Source: Methanomassiliicoccales archaeon | Lineage (GTDB): Archaea > Thermoplasmatota > Thermoplasmata > RBG-16-68-12 > SOIM01 | Length of the DNA: 41,188 nucleotides | NCBI GenBank assembly: GCA_030593885.1 | Contig: JAUVGH010000017.1 | Location: 1-41,188 of the forward strand | Direction: 5' to 3' | Part shown: positions 31,307-39,079 of the stretch, one piece after another | Numbering within the stretch: the first letter of the stretch is position 1 | Layout of the letters: each line of letters begins with the position of its first letter | Notes under the pieces: model-generated | The model's input: only the letters and a program-made list of their open reading frames with translations | Told to the model about the DNA's origin: nothing | Database searches by the model: none | Program-made: the position numbers and the translations under genes

Positions 31307-32424
31307 TGATCGACCTCCATGTCGGCATGGGATTCCATGATTTCCTGAGGGGTGGGTATCTCGCCGTCCAGCTTGGAACATAGGCCGACGTTCTCGACGC
31401 CTGCGCGATAAGCATACCTCTCGATCTCCCTGAAGAGCTGGCCTTCGTTCATCTCGACCACTAGCACCGATTCCACGTCCTCGGTCGCCCGAATGAAAGC
31501 CTTCGATGGGAACGGCCAGACGGTCATCGGTCGGAAGAGGCCGAAGTCCTCGTTCTGCTGGACGATGTCCTTGGCGCTCCTTGCCGGGAGGCCGTATGCG
31601 ACTATCAGGTGCTTGGCGTCGGGGTTGATGGTCTCGTACTTGCAGATGGCATCCTTGTTATCGTCTATCTTGCCGATGATCCGCCTGATGAGCTTCCCCT
31701 GGACCTCGGTGTCCTCACTGGGGTAACCGACTATGGAGTGAGATAGGCCCGTGACGTGTGTCCTGTGCCCCCGTCCGAATGTGGGGAAGGGTGAAACGCC
31801 CTCTTCGTTGGGATCGACCGGGAACGATACTTTACCCTCGGGGAACTGTTCCCTGTTCACGATCGGAATGTCCTCAAGCTTGATCCTCTCGCGCATGTGG
31901 GCCAGTTCTCCGTCCGAAAGAATGATGACGGGTGTTCTGAACCGTTCTGATAAGTTGAAGGCCTCAACCGTGAGCTCGTAGCATTCCTTGATGTTGCTGG
32001 GTGCCAGAGCGATGATACTGTGGGACCCGTGGGTTCCCCATCGCGCCTGCATGATGTCCCCGTGAGCTGGCAGCGTCGGTTGTCCGGTGGAGGGTCCGCC
32101 CCGTTGGACGTCAACAATGACGCATGGTGTTTCTGTGATGACCGCGTAGCCGATGTTCTCCTGCATCAGTGAGAAGCCAGGTCCAGAAGTGGCCGTCATG
32201 GATTTCGCCCCGCCCCAGGAGGCTCCTATGACAGCTGCTATGGATGACAATTCGTCCTCCATCTGGATGAGAGTGCCACCGGTCTCAGGCATTCGAGTGG
32301 CCATAATCTCCAGTATCTCTGTGGAAGGACATATCGGGTAGCCGGCGTAGAAGTTGCAGCCCGCGTACAGGGCGCCCTCGACGACCGCTCTGTTACCTTG
32401 AAGGAAGAGTTCCTCGCCCATCAT
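31303..32424 (-). CDS. korA: 2-oxoacid:ferredoxin oxidoreductase, alpha subunit (cluster 2)
   Basis: The 373-residue protein has GNRAVVEGALYAGC, FYAGYPICPSTE, IQMEDELSSIAAVIGAS, TATSGPGFSLMQE and DVQRGGPSTGQPT, the same markers as cluster 1. The Thr after GYPI is replaced by Cys (GYPICPS), a position near the active site, which hints at altered substrate use. The ATG overlaps korD (ATGA). Confidence 0.88.
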   Translation of the reverse strand: MMGEELFLQGNRAVVEGALYAGCNFYAGYPICPSTEILEIMATRMPETGGTLIQMEDELSSIAAVIGASWGGAKSMTATSGPGFSLMQENIGYAVITETPCVIVDVQRGGPSTGQPTLPAHGDIMQARWGTHGSHSIIALAPSNIKECYELTVEAFNLSERFRTPVIILSDGELAHMRERIKLEDIPIVNREQFPEGKVSFPVDPNEEGVSPFPTFGRGHRTHVTGLSHSIVGYPSEDTEVQGKLIRRIIGKIDDNKDAICKYETINPDAKHLIVAYGLPARSAKDIVQQNEDFGLFRPMTVWPFPSKAFIRATEDVESVLVVEMNEGQLFREIERYAYRAGVENVGLCSKLDGEIPTPQEIMESHADMEVDQ

Positions 32425-32663
32425 TCATCACCGTACAGATCGTCCCTTATCGCCTGATCGGGGCAGGAAAGGATGCACAGCTCGCAAGCCTGTTTCAAAC
32501 CCTTCTTGATCCGGTTGTGGTCGATGCAGTCGTCGTATCTCTCAACGGTCGGGACCAGGTAGCCCATGTCCGAAAATTCTGTGCCTTCATCATACACGGT
32601 CTTGGGGCACACCCAGACGCAAATCTGGCAGCCCTTACAATACTCCCTTTTAATGAGCTTCAA
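32421..32663 (-). CDS. korD: 2-oxoacid:ferredoxin oxidoreductase, delta (ferredoxin) subunit (cluster 2)
   Basis: A compact 80-residue ferredoxin-type subunit. The first cluster motif is regular (CKGCQICVWVCP). In the second the first Cys (DDCID) is separated by 13 residues from ACELCILSCP, instead of two, so the cluster either uses an expanded loop or lacks a ligand. The start codon is TTG, with GGAGG nine bases upstream, and a TATA box lies further back. Confidence 0.78.
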   Translation of the reverse strand: MKLIKREYCKGCQICVWVCPKTVYDEGTEFSDMGYLVPTVERYDDCIDHNRIKKGLKQACELCILSCPDQAIRDDLYGDE

Positions 32664-32714
32664 TCACACAATCCTCCAAGGCCAGCATGTTGCTTTGTTC
32701 TCATTGTAGAATAG

Positions 32715-32724
32715 TTATTTAAAG
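32715..32724 (-). promoter_or_regulatory. Putative TATA box of the second kor cluster
   Basis: On the minus strand CTTTAAATAA lies about 57 bases before the korD start, allowing a short leader with the GGAGG site. Confidence 0.5.
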
Positions 32725-32759
32725 TAATCGTGAAAGGTCCAGTACAGTGCCTGTTGAGT

Positions 32760-33314
32760 TCATGATCCACTTGCCCATATATTGGTGAAAACGTGTTTAC
32801 AATCATTGCATTTACCAGACCCGTCAGGGAATACCGTTATGCTCTCTGAATCGCAGTTCTCGCACTTCAGATGCTCAGTTCGGTCCTTCTTAAGCTCAGC
32901 CCTGGGTAGGGTCCTAAGGACGGGCTTCCAAGTGAACTCCCTACGACTCAGGCCGATCAGGATCAGAATCGCGCCATGGACCAGTATGTGGAAGGCCACG
33001 ACGATCACACCAAAAACGTCAGATACCGAGAAGTATAGGATGAACGACCATATGTAAATCGCGAGAGCGATGGGGACCAGGATGAGCGTTCCGTAATATG
33101 CCCATTCATGCCTGTCAAGAAGGCCGAACCCGAGGGCCATATACAGCCCACCGATAATCAGATACGGCCAGGTGACCAGGAGGGAATAGAATCCCACTCC
33201 GGACAAGACTGTGATAAGCACTCCAGAGATAAGTTCGATCAAACCATATATCACCAAGACCGCAGCGGCAAGTGTTATGACTGTTCCCCGCACATCACTT
33301 GATATGTCCCTCAC
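32760..33314 (-). CDS. Four-helix membrane protein with C-terminal zinc ribbon
   Basis: Hydrophobic helices occupy about residues 11-35, 42-62, 71-92 and 98-120. A basic linker is followed by a zinc ribbon with LKCENCDSES and GKCNDCKHVF, that is, two Cys-x2-Cys knuckles 17 residues apart. The ribbon would lie in the cytoplasm. No enzymatic motif is seen. It starts with GTG and is divergent from the next NosD-like gene, 89 bases away. Confidence 0.7.
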   Translation of the reverse strand: MRDISSDVRGTVITLAAAVLVIYGLIELISGVLITVLSGVGFYSLLVTWPYLIIGGLYMALGFGLLDRHEWAYYGTLILVPIALAIYIWSFILYFSVSDVFGVIVVAFHILVHGAILILIGLSRREFTWKPVLRTLPRAELKKDRTEHLKCENCDSESITVFPDGSGKCNDCKHVFTNIWASGS

Positions 33315-33360
33315 CCAGAATGGGAATCTGATAGTGCCTATTAAGGATTCTGACAGAAGG

Positions 33361-33368
33361 ATTATAAA
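33361..33368 (+). promoter_or_regulatory. Putative TATA box of a NosD-like gene
   Basis: ATTATAAA lies about 40 bases before the ATG at 33404, leaving room for the GAGG sequences in front of the start codon. Confidence 0.5.
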
Positions 33369-33403
33369 TGGACAGATGGCTTCCCAATTGAGGATGCTGA
33401 GGG

Positions 33404-35110
33404 ATGAAGGTCAAACACCGTGCTCTGTTGACCATTGTGATGGTATTCTTGCCATCTGTGATTCTGAGCTCACTTGTACTGATTCCAGAAGAGGTATCTG
33501 CATACACTCCCCATAATCCCATCCGAATCGATGGTGATGGAGAATTCACAGCACCGAACGGAGTGACCGGAGGGAGCGGCTCGCCCACTGACCCTTTCAT
33601 CATTGAGGGATGGGAGATAAACGCCTCGGCGGATAGGGGAATATTCATAATCAACACTCAAGCCCATTTCTACATACGTGATGTCTACGTCCACTCCGGC
33701 AGTATGGACACGCCGGAGAATGATGGCATATCGATCCAGCATTCGGAGAATGGAAGAATAGAGAACTGCTCGTTGTCCCACAACCAGATGGGCATCTCCG
33801 TTTCAGGATCCAAGATCGCGATAAGAAACAACACCTTCACATCCAACGGCGTCGCGGTTTCAGGGCGAACGCTCGAAGAAGCAAGAACCAACATTGTCAC
33901 CTCAGACAACATGGTGAACGGCAGGCCCATCCATTTCCATAAGGATGGAACCGAACTTGTAATAATCGGCGGGAGCATGGGACAACTCCTGATCTTGAAT
34001 TACACTAATGTCAGAGTTTCAAGTCTGTACATTGACCATACTTCTTCGGGAATCAGTATAGCATACGCGGAGAACGTTATCGTCGATGACAACGAGATCA
34101 CAAACAGCACTATTGGCATCTCGCTATCAATGGTCACAAATGCGGGTATTTATTCGAACATGCTTTATAATAATGGAGCCGGAATCACAGCAGCGTATCT
34201 GGATAACTCAACTGTCGCGGGTAACACGGTGGCTTTGAACAGCTATTGCGGTATCATACTTGACAAGACCAATGATTCGTTTGTCCGCAATAACCACATC
34301 TATGAGAACCATGCGGGGCTCTGCATTGAGCACACGCGCAATGTCACAATCGCATACAACACGATAGAGGACAACGAATATGGTGTCGCCTACGACGCCC
34401 CAATGAGCATGTTGGTTCATCACAACAACTTCATTGACAATACTATCCAGGTGAATCCCCGCATTGGAACGTGGAACTCTTGGGATGATGACTACCCTTC
34501 TGGTGGGAACTACTGGAGCGACTATGATGGGGTTGATGTTAAGAGAGGTCCTTCCCAGGATGAACCGGGTTCGGACTTTATTGGTGACACCCCATACGCG
34601 ATTGACTCTGATACCCAAGACAGATATCCTCAAATGACTTGGTTGTGGATGAACGGGTGGACATGGAATGAGAGGCCAACATGTCTGATAACAAAGCCAA
34701 AGAATGACCAAACCATAAGCGGCGTTTACAGGATTTACGGCGTAGCAAGCGATCCAGACGAAACCGTCCCGAAGGTGGAGATCAGGATAGACTACGGGGA
34801 TTTCTGGGAGGTTGAAGGAGGTAGCTCATGGTCCTTCGAGTGGGATACCAGATCCACCTGGAAAGGGGAACACACAATCTATGTACGAGCATATGACGGA
34901 TACGCATATTCCGACTGGGATACTGTCTGGGTAAATGTGGATAACACTACCATTTGGGAGGATGACTGGACCTACGTGAGTATTGCACTTCTGATGGTAA
35001 TCCTGGCAGTGATTGGGATGGTCATCTTCATAATTGTCAAGAGAAAGAAGAAGCCTCCTGAATTCGAGGAAATTAATGAGGAACGCAATGACGATGAGGT
35101 TAGAGCCTAA
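33404..35110 (+). CDS. NosD-like beta-helix surface protein with Ig-like domain and C-terminal anchor
   Basis: A 568-residue exported protein: signal peptide to about residue 33, an opening module with GGSGSPTDPFIIEGWEI, then PbH1 repeats rich in Asn to about 345. The loop WDDDYPSGGNYWSDY closes the helix. An Ig-like domain (about 425-515, with SGVYRIYGVASDPDE and YVRAYDGYAYSDWD) leads to a transmembrane helix at about 525-545 followed by KRKKK and an acidic tail. It is the shortest of the four NosD-like proteins and contains only one decayed copy of the NTVNGRP module (MVNGRPIHFHKD). It converges on the VapC gene, with stops directly abutting. Confidence 0.8.
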   Translation: MKVKHRALLTIVMVFLPSVILSSLVLIPEEVSAYTPHNPIRIDGDGEFTAPNGVTGGSGSPTDPFIIEGWEINASADRGIFIINTQAHFYIRDVYVHSGSMDTPENDGISIQHSENGRIENCSLSHNQMGISVSGSKIAIRNNTFTSNGVAVSGRTLEEARTNIVTSDNMVNGRPIHFHKDGTELVIIGGSMGQLLILNYTNVRVSSLYIDHTSSGISIAYAENVIVDDNEITNSTIGISLSMVTNAGIYSNMLYNNGAGITAAYLDNSTVAGNTVALNSYCGIILDKTNDSFVRNNHIYENHAGLCIEHTRNVTIAYNTIEDNEYGVAYDAPMSMLVHHNNFIDNTIQVNPRIGTWNSWDDDYPSGGNYWSDYDGVDVKRGPSQDEPGSDFIGDTPYAIDSDTQDRYPQMTWLWMNGWTWNERPTCLITKPKNDQTISGVYRIYGVASDPDETVPKVEIRIDYGDFWEVEGGSSWSFEWDTRSTWKGEHTIYVRAYDGYAYSDWDTVWVNVDNTTIWEDDWTYVSIALLMVILAVIGMVIFIIVKRKKKPPEFEEINEERNDDEVRA

Positions 35111-35533
35111 TTAGTCCCCATCCATCAAATCCTCTATCTTCTTCAGTAAATCCTTTGTTCTGATCGCGCGGTCCACTCTTCGCAGTAATTCCTTGTCACC
35201 TGTCAGGAGGAAATCCGCGTCAGTGCAAACCAAGCCAGCCCAAACATGAGCATCCTTCTTGTCGTCCAGCAACTGTGAGACATCTTTCAGCGCCTTGTCA
35301 TCGGGCCTCCCAAGAATTAGAACTGTTCTTTGCAGATAACCCAGAAGTCTCTTGATCTCCTTCCTTCCGTAATCGAATTCATCGCGTCGAATGACTTTGC
35401 CAACTTCTTCAAAGACCTCGGTGGATGTGAGCAACTCTATCACGCCCAGGGCACCGAGCTCCAGGATCTGAGATTCGTTACCCTCGAGGATCAATCCACT
35501 CACTAGTGTGTTGGCATCCACAAAGACACGCAT
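35111..35533 (-). CDS. PIN-domain toxin, VapC-like
   Basis: The 140-residue protein begins MRVFVDANTLVSG, giving the first catalytic Asp, and continues with a Glu in EVFEEVGK, an Asp in KKDAHVWAG and TDADFLLTGDKEL, the four acidic positions of PIN ribonucleases. Such toxins cut tRNA or other RNA when freed from the antitoxin. ATG at 35533 is chosen over GTG at 35542 because GGGTG lies a suitable distance upstream. It sits ten bases behind the AbrB-type gene, forming a classical toxin-antitoxin pair. Confidence 0.82.
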   Translation of the reverse strand: MRVFVDANTLVSGLILEGNESQILELGALGVIELLTSTEVFEEVGKVIRRDEFDYGRKEIKRLLGYLQRTVLILGRPDDKALKDVSQLLDDKKDAHVWAGLVCTDADFLLTGDKELLRRVDRAIRTKDLLKKIEDLMDGD

Positions 35534-35543
35534 GGGACACACC

Positions 35544-35807
35544 CTACTCCGACCGTTCCCTCCACATTTCCTTTCGGACCTCTTCGACTATTTCCTCCAC
35601 TCTCTCCCGGGTCATTCCCATACGACGTATCTTGGCCCGATTGGCTTTCAAACTTGATTGGCTCGCCTTCATATTTTGCATGAGCACAGCGTCCCCTATC
35701 TGTCTGAACTCGACGAGGTCCTCCTCGCTCAACTCCAGCACTTCCCTGACCTTCTTGGGAATGGTGATCTGTCCGGCGGATGTAACCTTGCCAACGTAGG
35801 TTGCCAT
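35544..35807 (-). CDS. AbrB/MazE-type antitoxin
   Basis: The N-terminal half is a swapped-hairpin DNA-binding domain: YVGKVTSAGQITIPKKVREV, typical of AbrB/SpoVT/VapB antitoxins. The C-terminal half is a charged helix that would wrap the PIN toxin. Its 87-residue length is normal. The ATG has a TATA-like box about 28 bases upstream and no ribosome binding site, so the message is probably leaderless. The antitoxin likely represses its own promoter. Confidence 0.82.
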   Translation of the reverse strand: MATYVGKVTSAGQITIPKKVREVLELSEEDLVEFRQIGDAVLMQNMKASQSSLKANRAKIRRMGMTRERVEEIVEEVRKEMWRERSE

Positions 35808-35830
35808 ATAACAAATAAGGATTCCTTAGA

Positions 35831-35840
35831 TAATAAAGTT
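35831..35840 (-). promoter_or_regulatory. Putative TATA box of the toxin-antitoxin pair
   Basis: On the minus strand AACTTTATTA lies 24-33 bases before the antitoxin ATG at 35807. The nearby AAGGAATCCTT palindrome (35817-35827) between box and gene may be an operator. Confidence 0.45.
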
Positions 35841-35908
35841 ATCCATGGTGGTCACCCTTCCCAGTCGAAGATCCAATCATTCGGCCAGCCACGTGCGTTC
35901 CTGTCAGA

Positions 35909-35919
35909 AAAGTTATTAA
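35909..35919 (+). promoter_or_regulatory. Putative TATA box of the large NosD-like gene
   Basis: AAAGTTATTAA lies about 40 bases before the ATG at 35954, and GTGAGG (35947-35952) just before the ATG is the likely ribosome binding site. Confidence 0.35.
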
Positions 35920-35953
35920 CAACCAAGTTGCTTTGGATACAAGGAAGTGAGGG

Positions 35954-38900
35954 ATGACGAGAAGAAGAGAATGCTGGATAGTTGCCGCTCTAATGTTAGC
36001 GGGCTCTTTCTCAGTTACTCTGACATTACTTCCACAGAATGTGAAAGGGGCCACTCACTACGTTGGTGGGGGAGGTCCGGGTAACTACACGACCATTCAA
36101 CAGGCCCTGGATGCAGCCAGCCCAGGTGATGAGGTTTTCGTATACAGCGGCACGTATTTCGAGAATGTCAGAGTCTTCAAATCGCTCTCTCTGATCGGTG
36201 AGGACAGGAATACGACCGTGATAGACGGAAGCGGAACTGGTGATGTCCTAGATATTTACGCAAGTTCCGTGAGCATTGCCGGGTTCACGATTACGAACAG
36301 TGGACCGTTCATCTTCGACAGTGGCATCGATCTATACAACGTGAGCAACTGCTACATCGCGAATAACGTAATCTCCTCAAACAACAACTTTGGCATCTTC
36401 TTCTATTTCTCCTCCAACAGCTTGGTTACAAACAACTTCTTCTCTGATTCCAGCTACGCGGGAATCCACATCTCCATGTCCAGCAACATAACCCTGGAAG
36501 GCAACATCATGGAAGATGATGGTATCCGAATCTCTGGTTCATCGATAGAGGAATGGAACAGCCATACCATAGATACGTCAAACACAGTCAACTTGAGGCC
36601 TATTTACTACATCAAGAACGCACTCGGTGGAACGGTTCCTCCGAACGCGGGTCAGGTGATACTGGCGAACGCAACCAATGTCGTTGTAGAGAACCAGGAT
36701 ATCAGCAGGACTTCAGTAGGTATCCTAGTTGGTTTCTCGTCTGATGTTACGGTATCCAGTAATTATGTCTCCTCAAATCATGCATATGGGATTCTTCTGG
36801 ACCGGTCAAATGACAACACGGTCACCAACAATGTCGCCTATTCGAACAACAGAGATGGTATCAGATTAGAACGCTCAAGCAGGAACGTCGTCAGGTACAA
36901 TGAAGTCAACATGAACGTCGAAAGCGGGATCTCACTTGTCTTTGACTGCTCTGACAACAGCATATCATACAACAATGCATCAAATGAGTTTGACAGCGTT
37001 GAATTAGGGTATTCTGACAACAACATCATTGCGAACAACATAATTCACTCGTCCGGCAATGGAAATGGTATCCGCTTCAGCTCCTCCGAGAACAACACAA
37101 TATTGGACAACAACGTTTCCGCAGAGCATTCGAACGGCATCTGGCTTATGACATCCGACAACACCACGATTGAGGGAAACACCATATTCTCGCGTTATAG
37201 AACGAGTATTCTGGTTGTGAAATCGAACAACAACGTGATCGTTGACAACAACATACTCTCGAACATCTGGTATGGCATCATGCTCTCTTCTTCTGTCAAC
37301 AATACTATCAGCAACAACATAATTGAAGATGGAGTAAGAATCGCTGGAGTGCTCCTCGAGGAGTGGAACACACACAACATCGATCTTTCGAACACCGTTA
37401 ACAGCAAGCCAATCTACTATTGGAAGAACATCGCCGGAGGCTCTGTTCCCACAGGTGCGGGTCAGATTATCCTCGCCAATTGCAGCGATGTAAGGGTCGA
37501 GAATCAAGCCATAGGCTCCACTTCCAACGCAATTACTCTGGGTTTCTCCTCACAGAACACCATTTCCAACAACACCTTGTGGTGGAACAGGTTGGGAGTC
37601 CACCTCTACGAAGCCCACTACAACGTCATCGTCAACAACAATGTCTCGTCCAACGACATCATGGGCTTTCAAATCGACTATTCGGCAAACAATACGATCA
37701 GGAACAACACCATGTGGGATAATTGGGGGCACAGCGCATACCTACGCGAGTCAGTTGACAACAGAATCTACCACAACAACTTCATCGATAACAGCCGAAC
37801 GGCTTACGACAACACAGACGCCAACGAGTGGGACAATGGTTACCCATCAGGAGGGAACTACTGGGACGATTATGCAGGTTCCGATGACATGAGCGGCCCC
37901 AACCAGGATATGCCTGGAAGCGATGGAATAGGGGATTCGCCCTATGTGATAGACTCCAACAGCAATGACGATTATCCGCTCATGAGCCCGGTGGATTTTG
38001 CTCCTCCCATTCCGTCGCCCCCGTCGGAGCCGAGGAATCTTCAGGCTCAAGCTGGTGACCAACAAGTGATGCTTGCTTGGGAGCCTCCAGCTTCCGATGG
38101 TCGTTCTCCTGTGACGAATTATGTGATCTATAGTGGAGGTTCTACCGGAGGGAGGGTCTTTCTAGCAGAGGTCGGGACTGACCTCATGTACACTGACACG
38201 AAAGTCACGAATGGACAAACGTACTACTACGAGGTTTCTGGAGTCAACGCAATGGGAGAGGGGCCCAGATCAAGCGAAGCCAGCGCAACGCCCACCGCAC
38301 CTCCGATAAACCAACCTCCGACATGCAGCATCATTGTTCCCGAATCGGGAGAAATAGTATCAGGCGTGTACACGATAATTGGATCCTCATCGGATTCGGA
38401 TGGTACAATTGAGAAGGTGGAAGTCAAGATAGATGAAGGGGGCTGGACTCTTGCCACGGGGGCAACCTCTTGGAGCTATGACTGGGATACTTCTGTCGTG
38501 CCCAATGGCATTCACACGGCATATGCACGTTCCTTTGATGGAACGACTTACTCGTTCGAAATGCACGTATACGTGACCATCGAAAATCCACCACCTCCAG
38601 GAAATGAGCCCCCGACCACGAGCATAACTTCTCCCATGTCTGGGGCGACAATTTCAGACACGTTCACGATCGAGGGAACCTCGCAGGATTCGGATGGGAC
38701 CGTATGGAGAACGGAAATCAGGATGGACGACGGGGCTTGGCTGTTGGCACTCGGGGGCAATTCATGGGGCATAGAGTTGAACACGACTGACGTCAAGAAC
38801 GGGGGGCACACAATCTATGCCAGAGCCTACGATGGGGCGCACTATTCATCGATCGTGCATGTTAACATAACAGTGGACAATCCAACGTCAGATGGATCTG

Positions 38901-39043
38901 ATGATTGGACCTGGATAGCACTTGTATTGATAATAGTGATAGTAGTTATTGTCCTATTGATTGCCTTCTTGCTCATCAGAAGAAGAAAGAGAAGTCCGGA
39001 AGAGGAGGAGCCATCTGAGCCTCCTCCACAAGAACCATTATAA
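35954..39043 (+). CDS. Large NosD-like beta-helix protein with FN3 and two Ig-like domains and anchor
   Basis: A 1029-residue surface protein. A signal peptide (to about 33) is followed by HYVGGGGPGNYTTIQQA and a long series of Asn-rich PbH1 turns. Two NTVN..PIYY..N / GAGQVILAN modules interrupt the helix near residues 195-245 and 470-525. WDNGYPSGGNYWDDYAG closes it at about 640. A fibronectin III domain (about 690-780) and two Ig-like repeats (about 785-880 and 885-975) share the phrase DSDGT. A transmembrane helix (about 987-1010), RRRKR and a Glu/Pro-rich cytoplasmic tail follow. Architecture suggests an adhesin or polysaccharide-binding surface protein. Confidence 0.82.
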   Translation: MTRRRECWIVAALMLAGSFSVTLTLLPQNVKGATHYVGGGGPGNYTTIQQALDAASPGDEVFVYSGTYFENVRVFKSLSLIGEDRNTTVIDGSGTGDVLDIYASSVSIAGFTITNSGPFIFDSGIDLYNVSNCYIANNVISSNNNFGIFFYFSSNSLVTNNFFSDSSYAGIHISMSSNITLEGNIMEDDGIRISGSSIEEWNSHTIDTSNTVNLRPIYYIKNALGGTVPPNAGQVILANATNVVVENQDISRTSVGILVGFSSDVTVSSNYVSSNHAYGILLDRSNDNTVTNNVAYSNNRDGIRLERSSRNVVRYNEVNMNVESGISLVFDCSDNSISYNNASNEFDSVELGYSDNNIIANNIIHSSGNGNGIRFSSSENNTILDNNVSAEHSNGIWLMTSDNTTIEGNTIFSRYRTSILVVKSNNNVIVDNNILSNIWYGIMLSSSVNNTISNNIIEDGVRIAGVLLEEWNTHNIDLSNTVNSKPIYYWKNIAGGSVPTGAGQIILANCSDVRVENQAIGSTSNAITLGFSSQNTISNNTLWWNRLGVHLYEAHYNVIVNNNVSSNDIMGFQIDYSANNTIRNNTMWDNWGHSAYLRESVDNRIYHNNFIDNSRTAYDNTDANEWDNGYPSGGNYWDDYAGSDDMSGPNQDMPGSDGIGDSPYVIDSNSNDDYPLMSPVDFAPPIPSPPSEPRNLQAQAGDQQVMLAWEPPASDGRSPVTNYVIYSGGSTGGRVFLAEVGTDLMYTDTKVTNGQTYYYEVSGVNAMGEGPRSSEASATPTAPPINQPPTCSIIVPESGEIVSGVYTIIGSSSDSDGTIEKVEVKIDEGGWTLATGATSWSYDWDTSVVPNGIHTAYARSFDGTTYSFEMHVYVTIENPPPPGNEPPTTSITSPMSGATISDTFTIEGTSQDSDGTVWRTEIRMDDGAWLLALGGNSWGIELNTTDVKNGGHTIYARAYDGAHYSSIVHVNITVDNPTSDGSDDWTWIALVLIIVIVVIVLLIAFLLIRRRKRSPEEEEPSEPPPQEPL

Positions 39044-39045
39044 AG
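39037..39045 (+). promoter_or_regulatory. Putative TATA box inside the end of the preceding gene
   Basis: ATTATAAAG overlaps the stop codon of the large NosD-like gene and lies about 40 bases before the ATG at 39080, so the last gene can be transcribed independently. Confidence 0.4.
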
Positions 39046-39079
39046 CCGGACAAACCTTCCACAAAGGGGGTGATGAGGG

